Part shown: positions 16,391 through 24,386 of the stretch, piece by piece | Layout of the letters: each line of letters opens with the position of its first letter | Position numbering within the stretch: position 1 is the stretch's first letter | NCBI GenBank assembly: GCA_030683105.1 | Contig: JAUXMZ010000048.1 | Span: 1 to 64,000, forward strand | Reading direction: 5' to 3' | Source: Burkholderiales bacterium | Lineage (GTDB): Bacteria; Pseudomonadota; Gammaproteobacteria; Burkholderiales; SG8-41 | DNA length: 64,000 nucleotides | Notes under the pieces: model-generated | Databases searched by the model: none | What the model was told of the DNA's origin: nothing | Seen by the model: only the letters and a program-made list of their open reading frames with translations | Program-made: the position numbers and the translations under genes

Positions 16391-17452
16391 ATGAACCAGA
16401 CATCAGCGTTACCGCGGCAGACCCTGAATGCGCGCAGTCTGAGTTTACTCGCCCGCATGCTGACCCTTGCTATCGCTTTTCCGGGGATGCTGGCGTTATC
16501 CCATGCACAGGAAGCCGCACCCCAGCCGCCGTCTGCGCGCACCGGACAGGTGGTGACGGTCGATGCCCTGTCCGTGGTGAAAGTAAGCAGTAAAGTGATA
16601 GCGAATGCACGCAGCTTGGCTACCCTGGGTCAGAGACGAGAAGGTACGGGGGTGGTGATAGATTCCAGCGGTCTGGTGATGACGATAGGCTATCTGATTA
16701 TCGAAGCCGAGAATGTCGAATTGTCCACTGCGGACGGGAAAGTTTTCCCGGCGACCGTGATCGGCTATGACAATGCCACCGGCCTGGGACTGGTGAAGGC
16801 ACTGACGCCGCTGCCCATCAAGCCGGTCGATATCGGCCAGTCGGAAATCGCCCAGGAGCGCGAGATGGTACTTATCGTCGGCTTCGACGGCGTGGCGCCG
16901 GCCTACATCGTGTCCAAGCGTCCTTTCGTCGGCTACTGGGAATACCTGCTCGATGAAGCGATTTATACGGCGCCGGCGACGGTCAACTGGAGTGGCGCCG
17001 CATTGCTAAGCCGCGAGGGCAAGCTGCTCGGCATCGGCTCGCTGGTGGTCAATGATGCGATGGGCACCAGCGCCCATGTTCCGGGCAATATGTTCGTGCC
17101 GATCGACATTATCAAGCCGGTGCTGGGCGACTTCATCGCCAACGGCAAGTCGACCATGGCGGCGCGGCCGTGGATCGGCATCAATACCCAGGAAGTCCAG
17201 GGCAATCTGGTCGTGACCCGAGTGTCGCTGGAAAGCCCGGCTGAGGATGCGGGGCTCAAGGCGGGCGATATTATCGTCGGCATCGGCGGTCAGCCGTTCA
17301 AGGGCCAGGCCGATTTCTATACCAAGCTGTGGGCCAGCGGCGGCGCCGGAGCCGAGATTCCCGTTGACGTGCTCAAGGGCAACCGCGTGGAAAATTTCAA
17401 AATAAAATCCATCGATCGCAACTCGTATTTCCGGGCGCAGCCGATGTATTGA
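16391..17452 (+). CDS. HtrA/DegP-like exported protein with degenerate protease triad
   Basis: A protein of 353 residues from ATG 16391 (AGGAAG ribosome site just upstream). It has a signal peptide, a trypsin-like S1C domain (about 45-235) and a C-terminal PDZ domain (about 250-340; AARPWIGINTQEVQG, SPAEDAGLKAGDIIVGIGG). The catalytic blocks are changed. The usual TNxHV block reads MTIGYLIIEAE (no histidine), the usual TDLAL block reads NATGLGLV (no aspartate), and the serine block GNSGGP reads NWSGAAL (serine kept). It is therefore probably a non-proteolytic periplasmic binding or chaperone protein. Transcribed alone, divergently from the SDR/Bug pair. Confidence 0.85.
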   Translation: MNQTSALPRQTLNARSLSLLARMLTLAIAFPGMLALSHAQEAAPQPPSARTGQVVTVDALSVVKVSSKVIANARSLATLGQRREGTGVVIDSSGLVMTIGYLIIEAENVELSTADGKVFPATVIGYDNATGLGLVKALTPLPIKPVDIGQSEIAQEREMVLIVGFDGVAPAYIVSKRPFVGYWEYLLDEAIYTAPATVNWSGAALLSREGKLLGIGSLVVNDAMGTSAHVPGNMFVPIDIIKPVLGDFIANGKSTMAARPWIGINTQEVQGNLVVTRVSLESPAEDAGLKAGDIIVGIGGQPFKGQADFYTKLWASGGAGAEIPVDVLKGNRVENFKIKSIDRNSYFRAQPMY

Positions 17453-17458
17453 GAAGTG

Positions 17459-17559
17459 CAGTGTTGAGTTTTTAGTTTTGAGTGTTTAGTTAATACCCCA
17501 TCGGAATTCGAAAACTCAACACTCAACACTCAACACTCAACACTCAACACTCAACACTG
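17459..17559. repeat. Seven-base tandem repeat (CAACACT) with inverted partner
   Basis: The right part (17514-17558) has about six uninterrupted copies of the heptamer caacact. The left part (17459-17491) has the reverse complement in decayed form (agtgttgag, ttttgagtgtt). It fills the gap between two convergent genes and could fold into a hairpin serving as terminator. The same heptamer, reverse-complemented, recurs at 62541. Confidence 0.8.
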
Positions 17560-17561
17560 TC

Positions 17562-18728
17562 CTAAAACATTCCAATCCCCAGCACGCCGGTCGTCAGATC
17601 CATGTGCTCGACCAGTTTTTTCCCAACCAGATTGCGCAGGGTCTCGGTGGTGCCGCCGCCGAGGCTGCCGTAACGCGCGCCGCGGAAAAAGCGCGACACC
17701 GCGAACTCGTCGGTGAAGCCATAGCCGCCGTGTATCTGGATCGCTTCGCTGGTCACGCGTATGCTCATCTCGTTGGTATAAATTTTCGCCATGGCCGCCA
17801 GCGCCGGGTCGGGGAATTCGCCGCCGCTCACCGCCGCGCGATAGAGCAGGCCGCGCGCGGCTTCGATCTCGATCAGCATGTCGGCCACTTTCCAGCGCAG
17901 GCCCTGGAAGTCGCCGATTTTCTGGCCGAATGCCGAACGGTCGCGCATGTAGCGCACCGCTTCCTCGAGCGCACCTTCAGCAAGCCCCAGGCAGATGGCG
18001 GGGTTGAGGCAGCGCTGGGTGTTGAAAGCCGATAACAGGCGTTTCATGCCGTTGTCGCGGAGCACCAGGTTTTCGAGCGGCAGCTCGACGTCATCGAACA
18101 CCACTTCGGACAGATTTTCACCGCCCATGGTGTGGAAGCTGGCCGTGGTCGACAGTCCTTTGATGCCGCCAGGCACCAGCACACAGCCGATGCCGGCCGC
18201 GCCCGGCACGCTGTTCACGCGCGTGAACACCACGAACATCTCGGCGATATCGGCGCGCGATATCAGCGTCTTGACGCCCTTGAGGATGACGCGATCGCCC
18301 TTGATTATGCAGTTGGTCCTGTAATTCGGCACATCGGTGCCGGCATCGGGTTCGGTCATGCAGATGGCGAGGATCGCCTCGCCGCTGGCCACGCGCGGCA
18401 GGATTTTCCGCTTGATGGATTCGGGCGCGTAAGTTGCGATGACCCGGGTCTGGGTGCCCAGTTCGCCCAACGCCGCCATCGCTGTGACGTAGCACACCTT
18501 GCCAATTTCCTCGAGCACCAGCACGGTGTCGAGGATGCCCAGGCCCGAGCCGCCATATTCCTGCGGCACGGCCATGCCGAGCACGCCGAGCTCGGCGAGC
18601 CGCTGCATGTTTTCCGTGGGCCAGGTGCCGTCGAGGTACTGAATGGCGCGGGGCGCGAATTCCTTCTGGCACGCGCGGCGCACGGTGTCGACGAACGCGC
18701 GCTGTTCTTCTGAGATTTTGAAGTCCAT
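17562..18728 (-). CDS. Acyl-CoA dehydrogenase family protein
   Basis: Flavoprotein of 388 residues. It has the N-terminal helical domain (DFKISEEQRAFVDTVRRACQ), the FAD-binding segment MTEPDAGTD and the C-terminal helical domain with RSAFGQKIGDFQGLRWKVAD and IQIHGGYGF. Where most family members carry the catalytic glutamate (EGT), this protein reads LGGGTTETL (about residue 356), so the base must lie elsewhere, as in some long-chain or CaiA-like members, or be absent. Substrate unknown. Single gene ending at the heptamer repeat; upstream is a CACAGAG element. Confidence 0.92.
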   Translation of the reverse strand: MDFKISEEQRAFVDTVRRACQKEFAPRAIQYLDGTWPTENMQRLAELGVLGMAVPQEYGGSGLGILDTVLVLEEIGKVCYVTAMAALGELGTQTRVIATYAPESIKRKILPRVASGEAILAICMTEPDAGTDVPNYRTNCIIKGDRVILKGVKTLISRADIAEMFVVFTRVNSVPGAAGIGCVLVPGGIKGLSTTASFHTMGGENLSEVVFDDVELPLENLVLRDNGMKRLLSAFNTQRCLNPAICLGLAEGALEEAVRYMRDRSAFGQKIGDFQGLRWKVADMLIEIEAARGLLYRAAVSGGEFPDPALAAMAKIYTNEMSIRVTSEAIQIHGGYGFTDEFAVSRFFRGARYGSLGGGTTETLRNLVGKKLVEHMDLTTGVLGIGMF

Positions 18729-18745
18729 TTGGTTACACCCCTTTT

Positions 18746-18869
18746 GCCACAGAGGCCACAGAGAACACAGAGAAAAGCGAGAACAAGATCATGCAGCCTC
18801 CCGCGCTTTCCCTTCGGTCGAGGGTTAGGGTGGAGATGTACCTCTGTGATCTCTGTGGCCTCTGTGGCT
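18746..18869. repeat. CACAGAG-family hairpin element
   Basis: Left arm gccacagaggccacagagaa and following bases (18746-18774); right arm of ctctgtgat/ctctgtggc units ending ctctgtggct (18841-18869). The core contains a small hairpin (tttcccttcggtcgagggtta region). The rest of the 316-base gap (18729-19044) holds no gene I can support. Confidence 0.75.
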
Positions 18870-19044
18870 TGATTGTGTCTAGCGCCAGTACGGCGAGTGG
18901 CGCGTGTCGAGTTGGTAGAGATAGTATAGGCTGCGGGCGGAACGCACATCAAACCCAAGCCCGAAATTTGACGCATGGTGACCCGTGTCCTAGACTTCAA
19001 TCCCTACACCTGAAGCATCGCTCAACTCATCAACGAGGAATTCC

Positions 19045-19968
19045 ATGGATCTGCCCCAAGCTAATGTAAAAATCACCGGCCAGGAACACTGGACCAAAAA
19101 GGGGGATATCAAGCTCTTTTTATGGGAAAAATTCGCGGGCACGCCCGCCGGCAAGAAAGGTACTGTTTTGTTTGTGCACGGCTCGTCGATGGCGTCGCAG
19201 CCCACTTTCGATCTCCAGGTGCCGGGCCGCCCGCATTCCTCGGCCATGGATTATTTCGCGGGGCTGGGCTACGACACCTGGTGCGTCGACATGGAGGGCT
19301 ACGGACGCTCCGACAAACACCGTGATATCAGTTATGACATCGCCAACGGCGCCGACGATCTGGCCGCCGCCTCAGAATATATCATGCAGACCCGAGGCGT
19401 GAGCCGGTTCCTGGTGTATGGCATTTCGTCGGGCGCGCTGCGCGCGGCCTTGTTTGCGCAGCGCCATCCCGGGCGCGTGCAGCGACTCGCGCTCGATGCG
19501 TTCGTCTGGACCGGCAAGGGCAGTCCGACACTCGAGGAGCGCACCAAGAAGCTCGCGCAGTGGCGGAGCATGCGCCGCCGTCCGATGGACCGCGCCTTCG
19601 TGCACAGCATTTTCAACCGGGATCATCCGGGCTGCGCCGAGGAAAAAGTGGTCGAGGCCTTTGCGGACGCCATTCTTGCGCTCGATGATTCGGTGCCGAC
19701 CGGGACCTATATCGACATGTGTTCGAAATTGCCGGTGGTCGATCCGGAAAAAATCACCGTGCCGACCCTCATCATGCGCGGCGAGTTCGACGGCATCGCC
19801 GGATTTGACGATTTACAGGCATTTTTCAAGCGTTTGCCCAATGCCGACAAACAATTTTCGGTAATGGCGGGCATTTCGCACGCCAGCTTCCAGCAGATCA
19901 ACTATATGATGGTATATCATATCCTGAGTTCGTTTTTCACCCAGCCCGAGCCCATATACCGGGGATGA
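19045..19968 (+). CDS. Alpha/beta-hydrolase
   Basis: A protein of 307 residues with an alpha/beta-hydrolase fold: oxyanion-hole motif FVHGSSM (about 43-49), nucleophile elbow YGISSGA (Ser near residue 127), acid candidate RGEFDGIAG and histidine candidate GISHASF. Homologues include esterases and C-C bond hydrolases; the substrate is not predictable. Cytoplasmic (no signal peptide). It lies 59 bases before a Bug receptor on the same strand, suggesting a shared substrate. Confidence 0.85.
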   Translation: MDLPQANVKITGQEHWTKKGDIKLFLWEKFAGTPAGKKGTVLFVHGSSMASQPTFDLQVPGRPHSSAMDYFAGLGYDTWCVDMEGYGRSDKHRDISYDIANGADDLAAASEYIMQTRGVSRFLVYGISSGALRAALFAQRHPGRVQRLALDAFVWTGKGSPTLEERTKKLAQWRSMRRRPMDRAFVHSIFNRDHPGCAEEKVVEAFADAILALDDSVPTGTYIDMCSKLPVVDPEKITVPTLIMRGEFDGIAGFDDLQAFFKRLPNADKQFSVMAGISHASFQQINYMMVYHILSSFFTQPEPIYRG

Positions 19969-20027
19969 GCAAACCGCAAGAATAACGGTATGACGATGTT
20001 CAATATATTCAAGAGAGAGGAGAGCAC

Positions 20028-20999
20028 ATGAAACTGCAAAAACTGATAGGCGCGACGGCGTCAGCGGTTGCCGCGCTATGCCTGACGGGCGGCGCGCTGG
20101 CGCAGAACTATCCCACCAAAGCCGTTCGCATAATCGTGCCTTTCGGGGCCGGCGGCGGCACCGACATCCAGGGGCGCCTGCTCTCGAAAAAATTCTACGA
20201 GAGCATGGGGCAGACTTTCGTGATCGACAACCGCCCCGGTGCCGGCGGCCTGATCGGCGCGGATCTGGCGGCCAAGTCGCCGCCCGACGGCTACACCATC
20301 CTGTTCACCACCGCGTCGCTGTCGGTGAATGTGACCCTTTACAAGAAAATTTCGTTCGACCCCGTCAAGGATCTGGTGCCGGTGAGCTGGATTTCTTCGG
20401 TGCCGCTGGTGCTGACCGTGCATCCCAGCGTTCCTGCCAAAAACCCGAAGGAGCTTATCGCGCTGGCCAAGAAACGCGCCGGCAAGATGAACGCTGCATC
20501 CAACGGCAGCGGCACCACCAGCCATCTGTCCATCGAGATGCTGAAGCAGATGGCAGGCATCAATGTTGCGCACATCCCGTATAAGGGAGGCGGTCCGGCC
20601 ATTGCGGCGCTGATTGGCGGCGAAGTCGATTTCACCTTTGCAACGGCGCTCGCGGTGCAGCCGTTCGTCAAGTCCGGCAAGGTCAGGCCAATCGCAGTGA
20701 CGGGGGATAAAAAGTCGTCCGCGTTCCCAACTTTGCCGACGATGACCTCGATCTATCCCGGCTTTGAATCCGACAACTGGTACGCGATGTTCATGCCGAC
20801 CGGCACGCCGCAGCCCATCGTGGACAAGATCAACGCGGAAATCATCAAGGCGCTCAACTCCGCCGAAATCCGGAACTTCATGTCCAAGGAAGGAGCTGAC
20901 CCGGTGGGCAGCACACCTGAACAACTGGCGAGATACTTCAAGCGCGAAGTGGACAAATATGCCAAGGTGATCAAGGCCGGCAGGGTCGAGGTCGATTAA
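20028..20999 (+). CDS. Bug-family (TctC) periplasmic solute receptor
   Basis: Receptor of 323 residues with signal peptide AVAALCLTGGALAQ, the N-terminal YPTKAVRIIVPFGAGGGTD, VIDNRPGAGGLIG and PPDGYTILFT. An AGAGAGGAGAG ribosome site lies directly upstream. It ends at a strong terminator and may be co-transcribed with the hydrolase at 19045. It differs from the other copies in the window in the ligand-facing loop (FTTASLSVNVTLYKKI), so the seven copies are not recent duplicates. Confidence 0.93.
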   Translation: MKLQKLIGATASAVAALCLTGGALAQNYPTKAVRIIVPFGAGGGTDIQGRLLSKKFYESMGQTFVIDNRPGAGGLIGADLAAKSPPDGYTILFTTASLSVNVTLYKKISFDPVKDLVPVSWISSVPLVLTVHPSVPAKNPKELIALAKKRAGKMNAASNGSGTTSHLSIEMLKQMAGINVAHIPYKGGGPAIAALIGGEVDFTFATALAVQPFVKSGKVRPIAVTGDKKSSAFPTLPTMTSIYPGFESDNWYAMFMPTGTPQPIVDKINAEIIKALNSAEIRNFMSKEGADPVGSTPEQLARYFKREVDKYAKVIKAGRVEVD

Positions 21000-21039
21000 T
21001 CCAAAGCGGCCCTGCGGGCCGCGTGATTCCGGTTTCATA

Positions 21040-21065
21040 ACGGGGCGCAATGCCCCGTTTTTTTT
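21040..21065 (+). terminator. Rho-independent terminator after Bug gene
   Basis: Stem acggggc/gccccgt with loop gcaat, then a run of eight T. It lies 40 bases after the receptor stop. A second GC-rich palindrome (gcggccctgcgggccgc) sits just before it. Confidence 0.93.
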
Positions 21066-21153
21066 CGGATCGCGCGACTGCCGCGGTACGGCTGCGATAA
21101 AATGACCACATACACCACACTGTCGGGTGCACACAAGCTAAGGGGATGCGCGC

Positions 21154-21774
21154 ATGCCGGAATTCGATGCCGCCACGCTGGCGTGGCAGGACCAGTACAA
21201 GCTGATGATAGGCACGGTGACGCCGCGGCCGATCGCGCTGGTGACCACGCTGGGCAAGGAAGGCCCCAACGCGGCGCCGTTCAGTTTTTTCAACTGCATC
21301 GGCGGCCCGCCGCCGATGGTGATGTTCTCGGTCGGCGACGTGCAAGGCCGGACCAAGGACACGGTGCAGAATATCCGGGAAATACCCGAGTTCGTGGTTC
21401 ATATCGTGAGCGACGCGATCAAGGACGGCATGAATGTCTGCGCCGTCGATTTTCCGCATGGAGTGAACGAAATCGCCAAGGCCGGTTTTACCGCTGTGGC
21501 CTCGCGCAAGGTGCGGCCGCCGCGGATTGCAGAAGCGCCGATCGCCATGGAATGCCGCCTGCTGCAGATCCTGGACATCGGAGAGCAGCCGTATCATCTG
21601 GTGATCGGCGAAGTGGTCTACTTCCATTACCATGAAGGCATCGTCAACGAGCGTTTCCATGTGGATATCGGCAAGGTCAACCCGATCGGTCGTCTTGCGG
21701 GCAAGGGCGGCTATACGCGCATCACCGACCGCTTCGAGATGCCGCGCTTGAAGCTCGGCGTCGACATCGACTGA
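21154..21774 (+). CDS. Flavin reductase-like FMN-binding protein
   Basis: A protein of 206 residues of the flavin reductase-like/FMN-binding split-barrel family. It has LMIGTVTPRPIALVTTLG at the N-terminus, the FMN-contact segment NAAPFSFFNCIGGPPPMVMFS, and the central HIVSDAIKDGMN. Members are reductase partners of oxygenases or stand-alone oxidoreductases. No oxygenase is next to it. It is followed after 16 bases by a GNAT acetyltransferase and then a Bug receptor, probably one transcript. Confidence 0.88.
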   Translation: MPEFDAATLAWQDQYKLMIGTVTPRPIALVTTLGKEGPNAAPFSFFNCIGGPPPMVMFSVGDVQGRTKDTVQNIREIPEFVVHIVSDAIKDGMNVCAVDFPHGVNEIAKAGFTAVASRKVRPPRIAEAPIAMECRLLQILDIGEQPYHLVIGEVVYFHYHEGIVNERFHVDIGKVNPIGRLAGKGGYTRITDRFEMPRLKLGVDID

Positions 21775-21790
21775 TCGCGGCCGTTCATCC

Positions 21791-22513
21791 ATGTCACAAC
21801 ACCTGAATTCCCTGGGCCAGCCGGTTGGCCCGGCACTGCCCGGCTGGAAAGCTCCGCCCGTCCCGCCGCGCGAGACTATGCACGGACGCTTCTGTCGCAT
21901 GGAGCCGCTCGACGCTTCGCGCCACACCGACGAGCTATTCGAAGCCTATGCGCTCGATGCCGAAGGGCGGATGTGGACGTATCTCTCCCGTGGTCCGTTT
22001 GCCACGCGCGAGAGCTACCGTGCATGGATGGGCGGTGTGTGTGCAGGCGACGACCCGCTGTATTACGCCATCGTCGATCTCGCAACGGGCAAAGCGATTG
22101 GTGTAGCCAGCTACATGCGCATCGATCCGGCGAACGGCTGCATCGAGGTCGGCAATCTCGCCTTCTCGCCGCTGCTGCAAAAAAAACCCGCGGCGACCGA
22201 AGCCATGTATCTGATGATGAAGCGCGCATTCGATCTCGGCTACCGCCGCTATGAATGGAAATGCGATACGCTCAACGCGCCGTCGCGCGCAGCGGCGCTG
22301 CGCCTCGGATTTGCATTCGAGGGAATTTTCCGCCAGGCCGTGATTTACAAAGGCAGAAGCCGTGATACTGCATGGTTCTCCGTCCTCGACCAGGAGTGGC
22401 CCGCGCTGAAAGACGTGTTCGAACGCTGGCTAGAGCCAGCGAACTTCGATGAACGCGGCAGCCAGAATATCCGGCTTTCGGTTCTGAGTTCTGGCGCTGT
22501 CAGACGCGATTGA
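21791..22513 (+). CDS. GNAT-family N-acetyltransferase (RimJ/RimL type)
   Basis: A protein of 240 residues with the GNAT fold of the RimL-like group. It has the N-terminal segment RFCRMEPLDASRHTDELFEA, then GVASYMRIDPANGCIEVGNLAF, and the acetyl-CoA-binding region with Gly/Ala-rich helices ending WKCDTLNAPSRAAALRLGF and FEGIFRQAVIYKGRSRDTAW. Such proteins acetylate amines or ribosomal-protein N-termini; the target here is unknown. Second gene of a likely three-gene transcript. Confidence 0.9.
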   Translation: MSQHLNSLGQPVGPALPGWKAPPVPPRETMHGRFCRMEPLDASRHTDELFEAYALDAEGRMWTYLSRGPFATRESYRAWMGGVCAGDDPLYYAIVDLATGKAIGVASYMRIDPANGCIEVGNLAFSPLLQKKPAATEAMYLMMKRAFDLGYRRYEWKCDTLNAPSRAAALRLGFAFEGIFRQAVIYKGRSRDTAWFSVLDQEWPALKDVFERWLEPANFDERGSQNIRLSVLSSGAVRRD

Positions 22514-22556
22514 TGCGGGCGCCTGAGCACGGCGATTTTTTGTAAAGGAGTTGGAC

Positions 22557-23516
22557 ATGATGTCTCGATTGGCGATGGTATTGCTGATGGCGCTGGTCAT
22601 GAGCGCGGTTGCGGCGCAATCCTACCCGCAGCGGCCGATACGCCTGGTGGTGCCGTATGCAGCCGGCGGCTCGACCGATACCGTCGCGCGCATTGTCGGG
22701 CAGCGGCTCTCGGAACGCCTGGGCCAGCAGGTGGTGGTGGACAATCGCACCGGCGCCGGCACGCTGATCGGCACCGGCATCGTCGCCCAATCGGCGCCAG
22801 ACGGTTATACGCTGCTGATGGCGACCCCGCCGCTGGTGATCAACCCCACACTTTACCCGACAGTGCCGTATGTGCTTGAGCGCGATTTTGCGCCGGTGAC
22901 CAACATCGCGGCCTCAAGCAACCTGCTGGTCGTCCATTCTGCACTGCCGGCGAAATCGGTCAGAGAGCTGATTGCGCTGCTCAAAGCGCATCCCGGCAAA
23001 TACAACTACGGGTCGAGCGGGATCGGTGGCGCTTCTCACCTGGCGATAGCGCTTTTTGCCAGCATGGCGGGCGTGGAAGTGGTACACGTTCCCTATAAGG
23101 GCGGCGCGCCGGCGGTCGCCGACCTCGTCGCCGGGCGCCTCGATCTCATGATGGCCAACCTGACCACTGCGCAGCCGCACATACGCGCCGGCAGATTGCG
23201 CGCGCTGGGCGTGGGCACGCAGCAGCGCACGCCGCTGTTTCCCGAGATGCCGACACTGGCGGAATCCGGCGTGCCCGGTTTCGAAGCCAACAACTGGAAC
23301 GGCATGGTCGCGCCGCGCGGCACGCCGCGCGCCGTCGTTGATCGTCTGCACAAAGAAGTGGTTGCCGTGCTTGGAGAGCCGGCTATCGCCGAGCGGCTGA
23401 CCCGCGCCGGGCTCGATCCGATCGGCGATACGCCCGTCGAGTTCTCCAAATACCTGAAAGCCGAAGCCGACAAGTGGGAGAAAGTCGTCAAGTCTGCGGG
23501 CATCAAGGCAGAGTGA
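22557..23516 (+). CDS. Bug-family (TctC) periplasmic solute receptor
   Basis: Receptor of 319 residues. ATG 22557 is chosen because AAAGGAG ends six bases before it; a TTG two codons earlier is in frame. Signal peptide LLMALVMSAVAAQ; then YPQRPIRLVVPYAAGGSTD and VVVDNRTGAGTLIGTG, where the usual GAGG is GAGT. The C-terminal helix (KWEKVVKSAGIKAE) is canonical. Third gene after the flavin reductase-like and GNAT genes. Confidence 0.92.
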   Translation: MMSRLAMVLLMALVMSAVAAQSYPQRPIRLVVPYAAGGSTDTVARIVGQRLSERLGQQVVVDNRTGAGTLIGTGIVAQSAPDGYTLLMATPPLVINPTLYPTVPYVLERDFAPVTNIAASSNLLVVHSALPAKSVRELIALLKAHPGKYNYGSSGIGGASHLAIALFASMAGVEVVHVPYKGGAPAVADLVAGRLDLMMANLTTAQPHIRAGRLRALGVGTQQRTPLFPEMPTLAESGVPGFEANNWNGMVAPRGTPRAVVDRLHKEVVAVLGEPAIAERLTRAGLDPIGDTPVEFSKYLKAEADKWEKVVKSAGIKAE

Positions 23517-23711
23517 CCGCCTGACGCAACGTTACGGTCACAATCACTTCAGCGTACTTGAAGATCTCGCGATCCCCGAAGGCGGGCTGACGAGGCCGGT
23601 TCACGACCTTACCGGTATCGGGCCGCGCCCATATCCGCGCTAGAATGACGGCGACGACGGCAATAACCCGGAAAACCGCCATGCCGTCTTCACGAAAGGG
23701 AAGGAATCATC

Positions 23712-24155
23712 ATGCCAACGGATCCGATTATCACGGGGATTGCCCACGTGATCCAGCTCGCAGTCGCGCCGGTGTTCCTGCTGACGGGTGTCGGCGCGCT
23801 GCTGTCGGTGATGACCAACCGCCTGGCCCGCGTCATCGACCGCGCGCGGGTGCTGGAGGCGCAGTTCGCTAATTTCAATGAGGCAGCGGTTCCGGCGGCA
23901 ATTGCCGAACTGAGCGTGCTGGCCAAGCGCGCGCGGCTCGCGAGCTGGGCAATCAATTTCTGCACCTTCGCGGCGCTGCTGGTGTGTTCCGTGGTCGCCA
24001 CGCTGTTCATCGACGCCTTTCTCGGCACCAATCTCAAGTGGCTGGTGGGCGCGCTGTTCGTCACCGCGATGGTGGCGCTGATCGGCGGGCTCGTTTCCTT
24101 TCTGCGCGAAGTCTATTTTGCAACCCACACGCTGCGCATCGGCCCGCCGCAATAG
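23712..24155 (+). CDS. DUF2721-family membrane protein
   Basis: A protein of 147 residues with three hydrophobic segments (about 15-35, 78-98, 103-128), matching the DUF2721 pattern: IAHVIQLAVAPVFLLTGVGA followed by the basic stretch TNRLARVIDRAR. Function of the family is unknown. It has an AAGGAA ribosome site and stands alone, before a CACAGAG repeat element. Confidence 0.82.
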   Translation: MPTDPIITGIAHVIQLAVAPVFLLTGVGALLSVMTNRLARVIDRARVLEAQFANFNEAAVPAAIAELSVLAKRARLASWAINFCTFAALLVCSVVATLFIDAFLGTNLKWLVGALFVTAMVALIGGLVSFLREVYFATHTLRIGPPQ

Positions 24156-24195
24156 CGCCGCGATGATGCAGGCAGATAAGAACCTCAAGAACATT

Positions 24196-24340
24196 AGCCA
24201 CAGAGAGCACAGAGAGCACAGAGAAAAACAACAGAGAAATATTCATAATCCATTGTATATAAACATATTATAAGGCTCCGCCATGGGGTTCTGCTCTGTG
24301 TCCTCTGTGTCCTCTGTGTCCTCTGTGTCCTCTGTGGCTA
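24196..24340. repeat. CACAGAG-family hairpin element
   Basis: Left arm gccacagagagcacagagag and following bases (24197-24236), AT-rich core (about 50 bases, with cattgtatataaacatatta), right arm of four 9-base ctctgtgtc units ending ctctgtggct (24292-24340). Lies between the DUF2721 gene and prpD. Confidence 0.8.
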
Positions 24341-24386
24341 TAGGTTTTCGCTTTTCCTGATTAACTAACCAGAGGTCCGGTTTGCC

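Noticed and set aside
17511-17559. CRISPR array
   Set aside because: Units are 7 bases and contiguous, with no spacers and no cas genes in the window.
24196-24340. CRISPR or VNTR interpretation of CACAGAG repeats
   Set aside because: Degenerate 9-base units in inverted arms with a core; no spacer structure.
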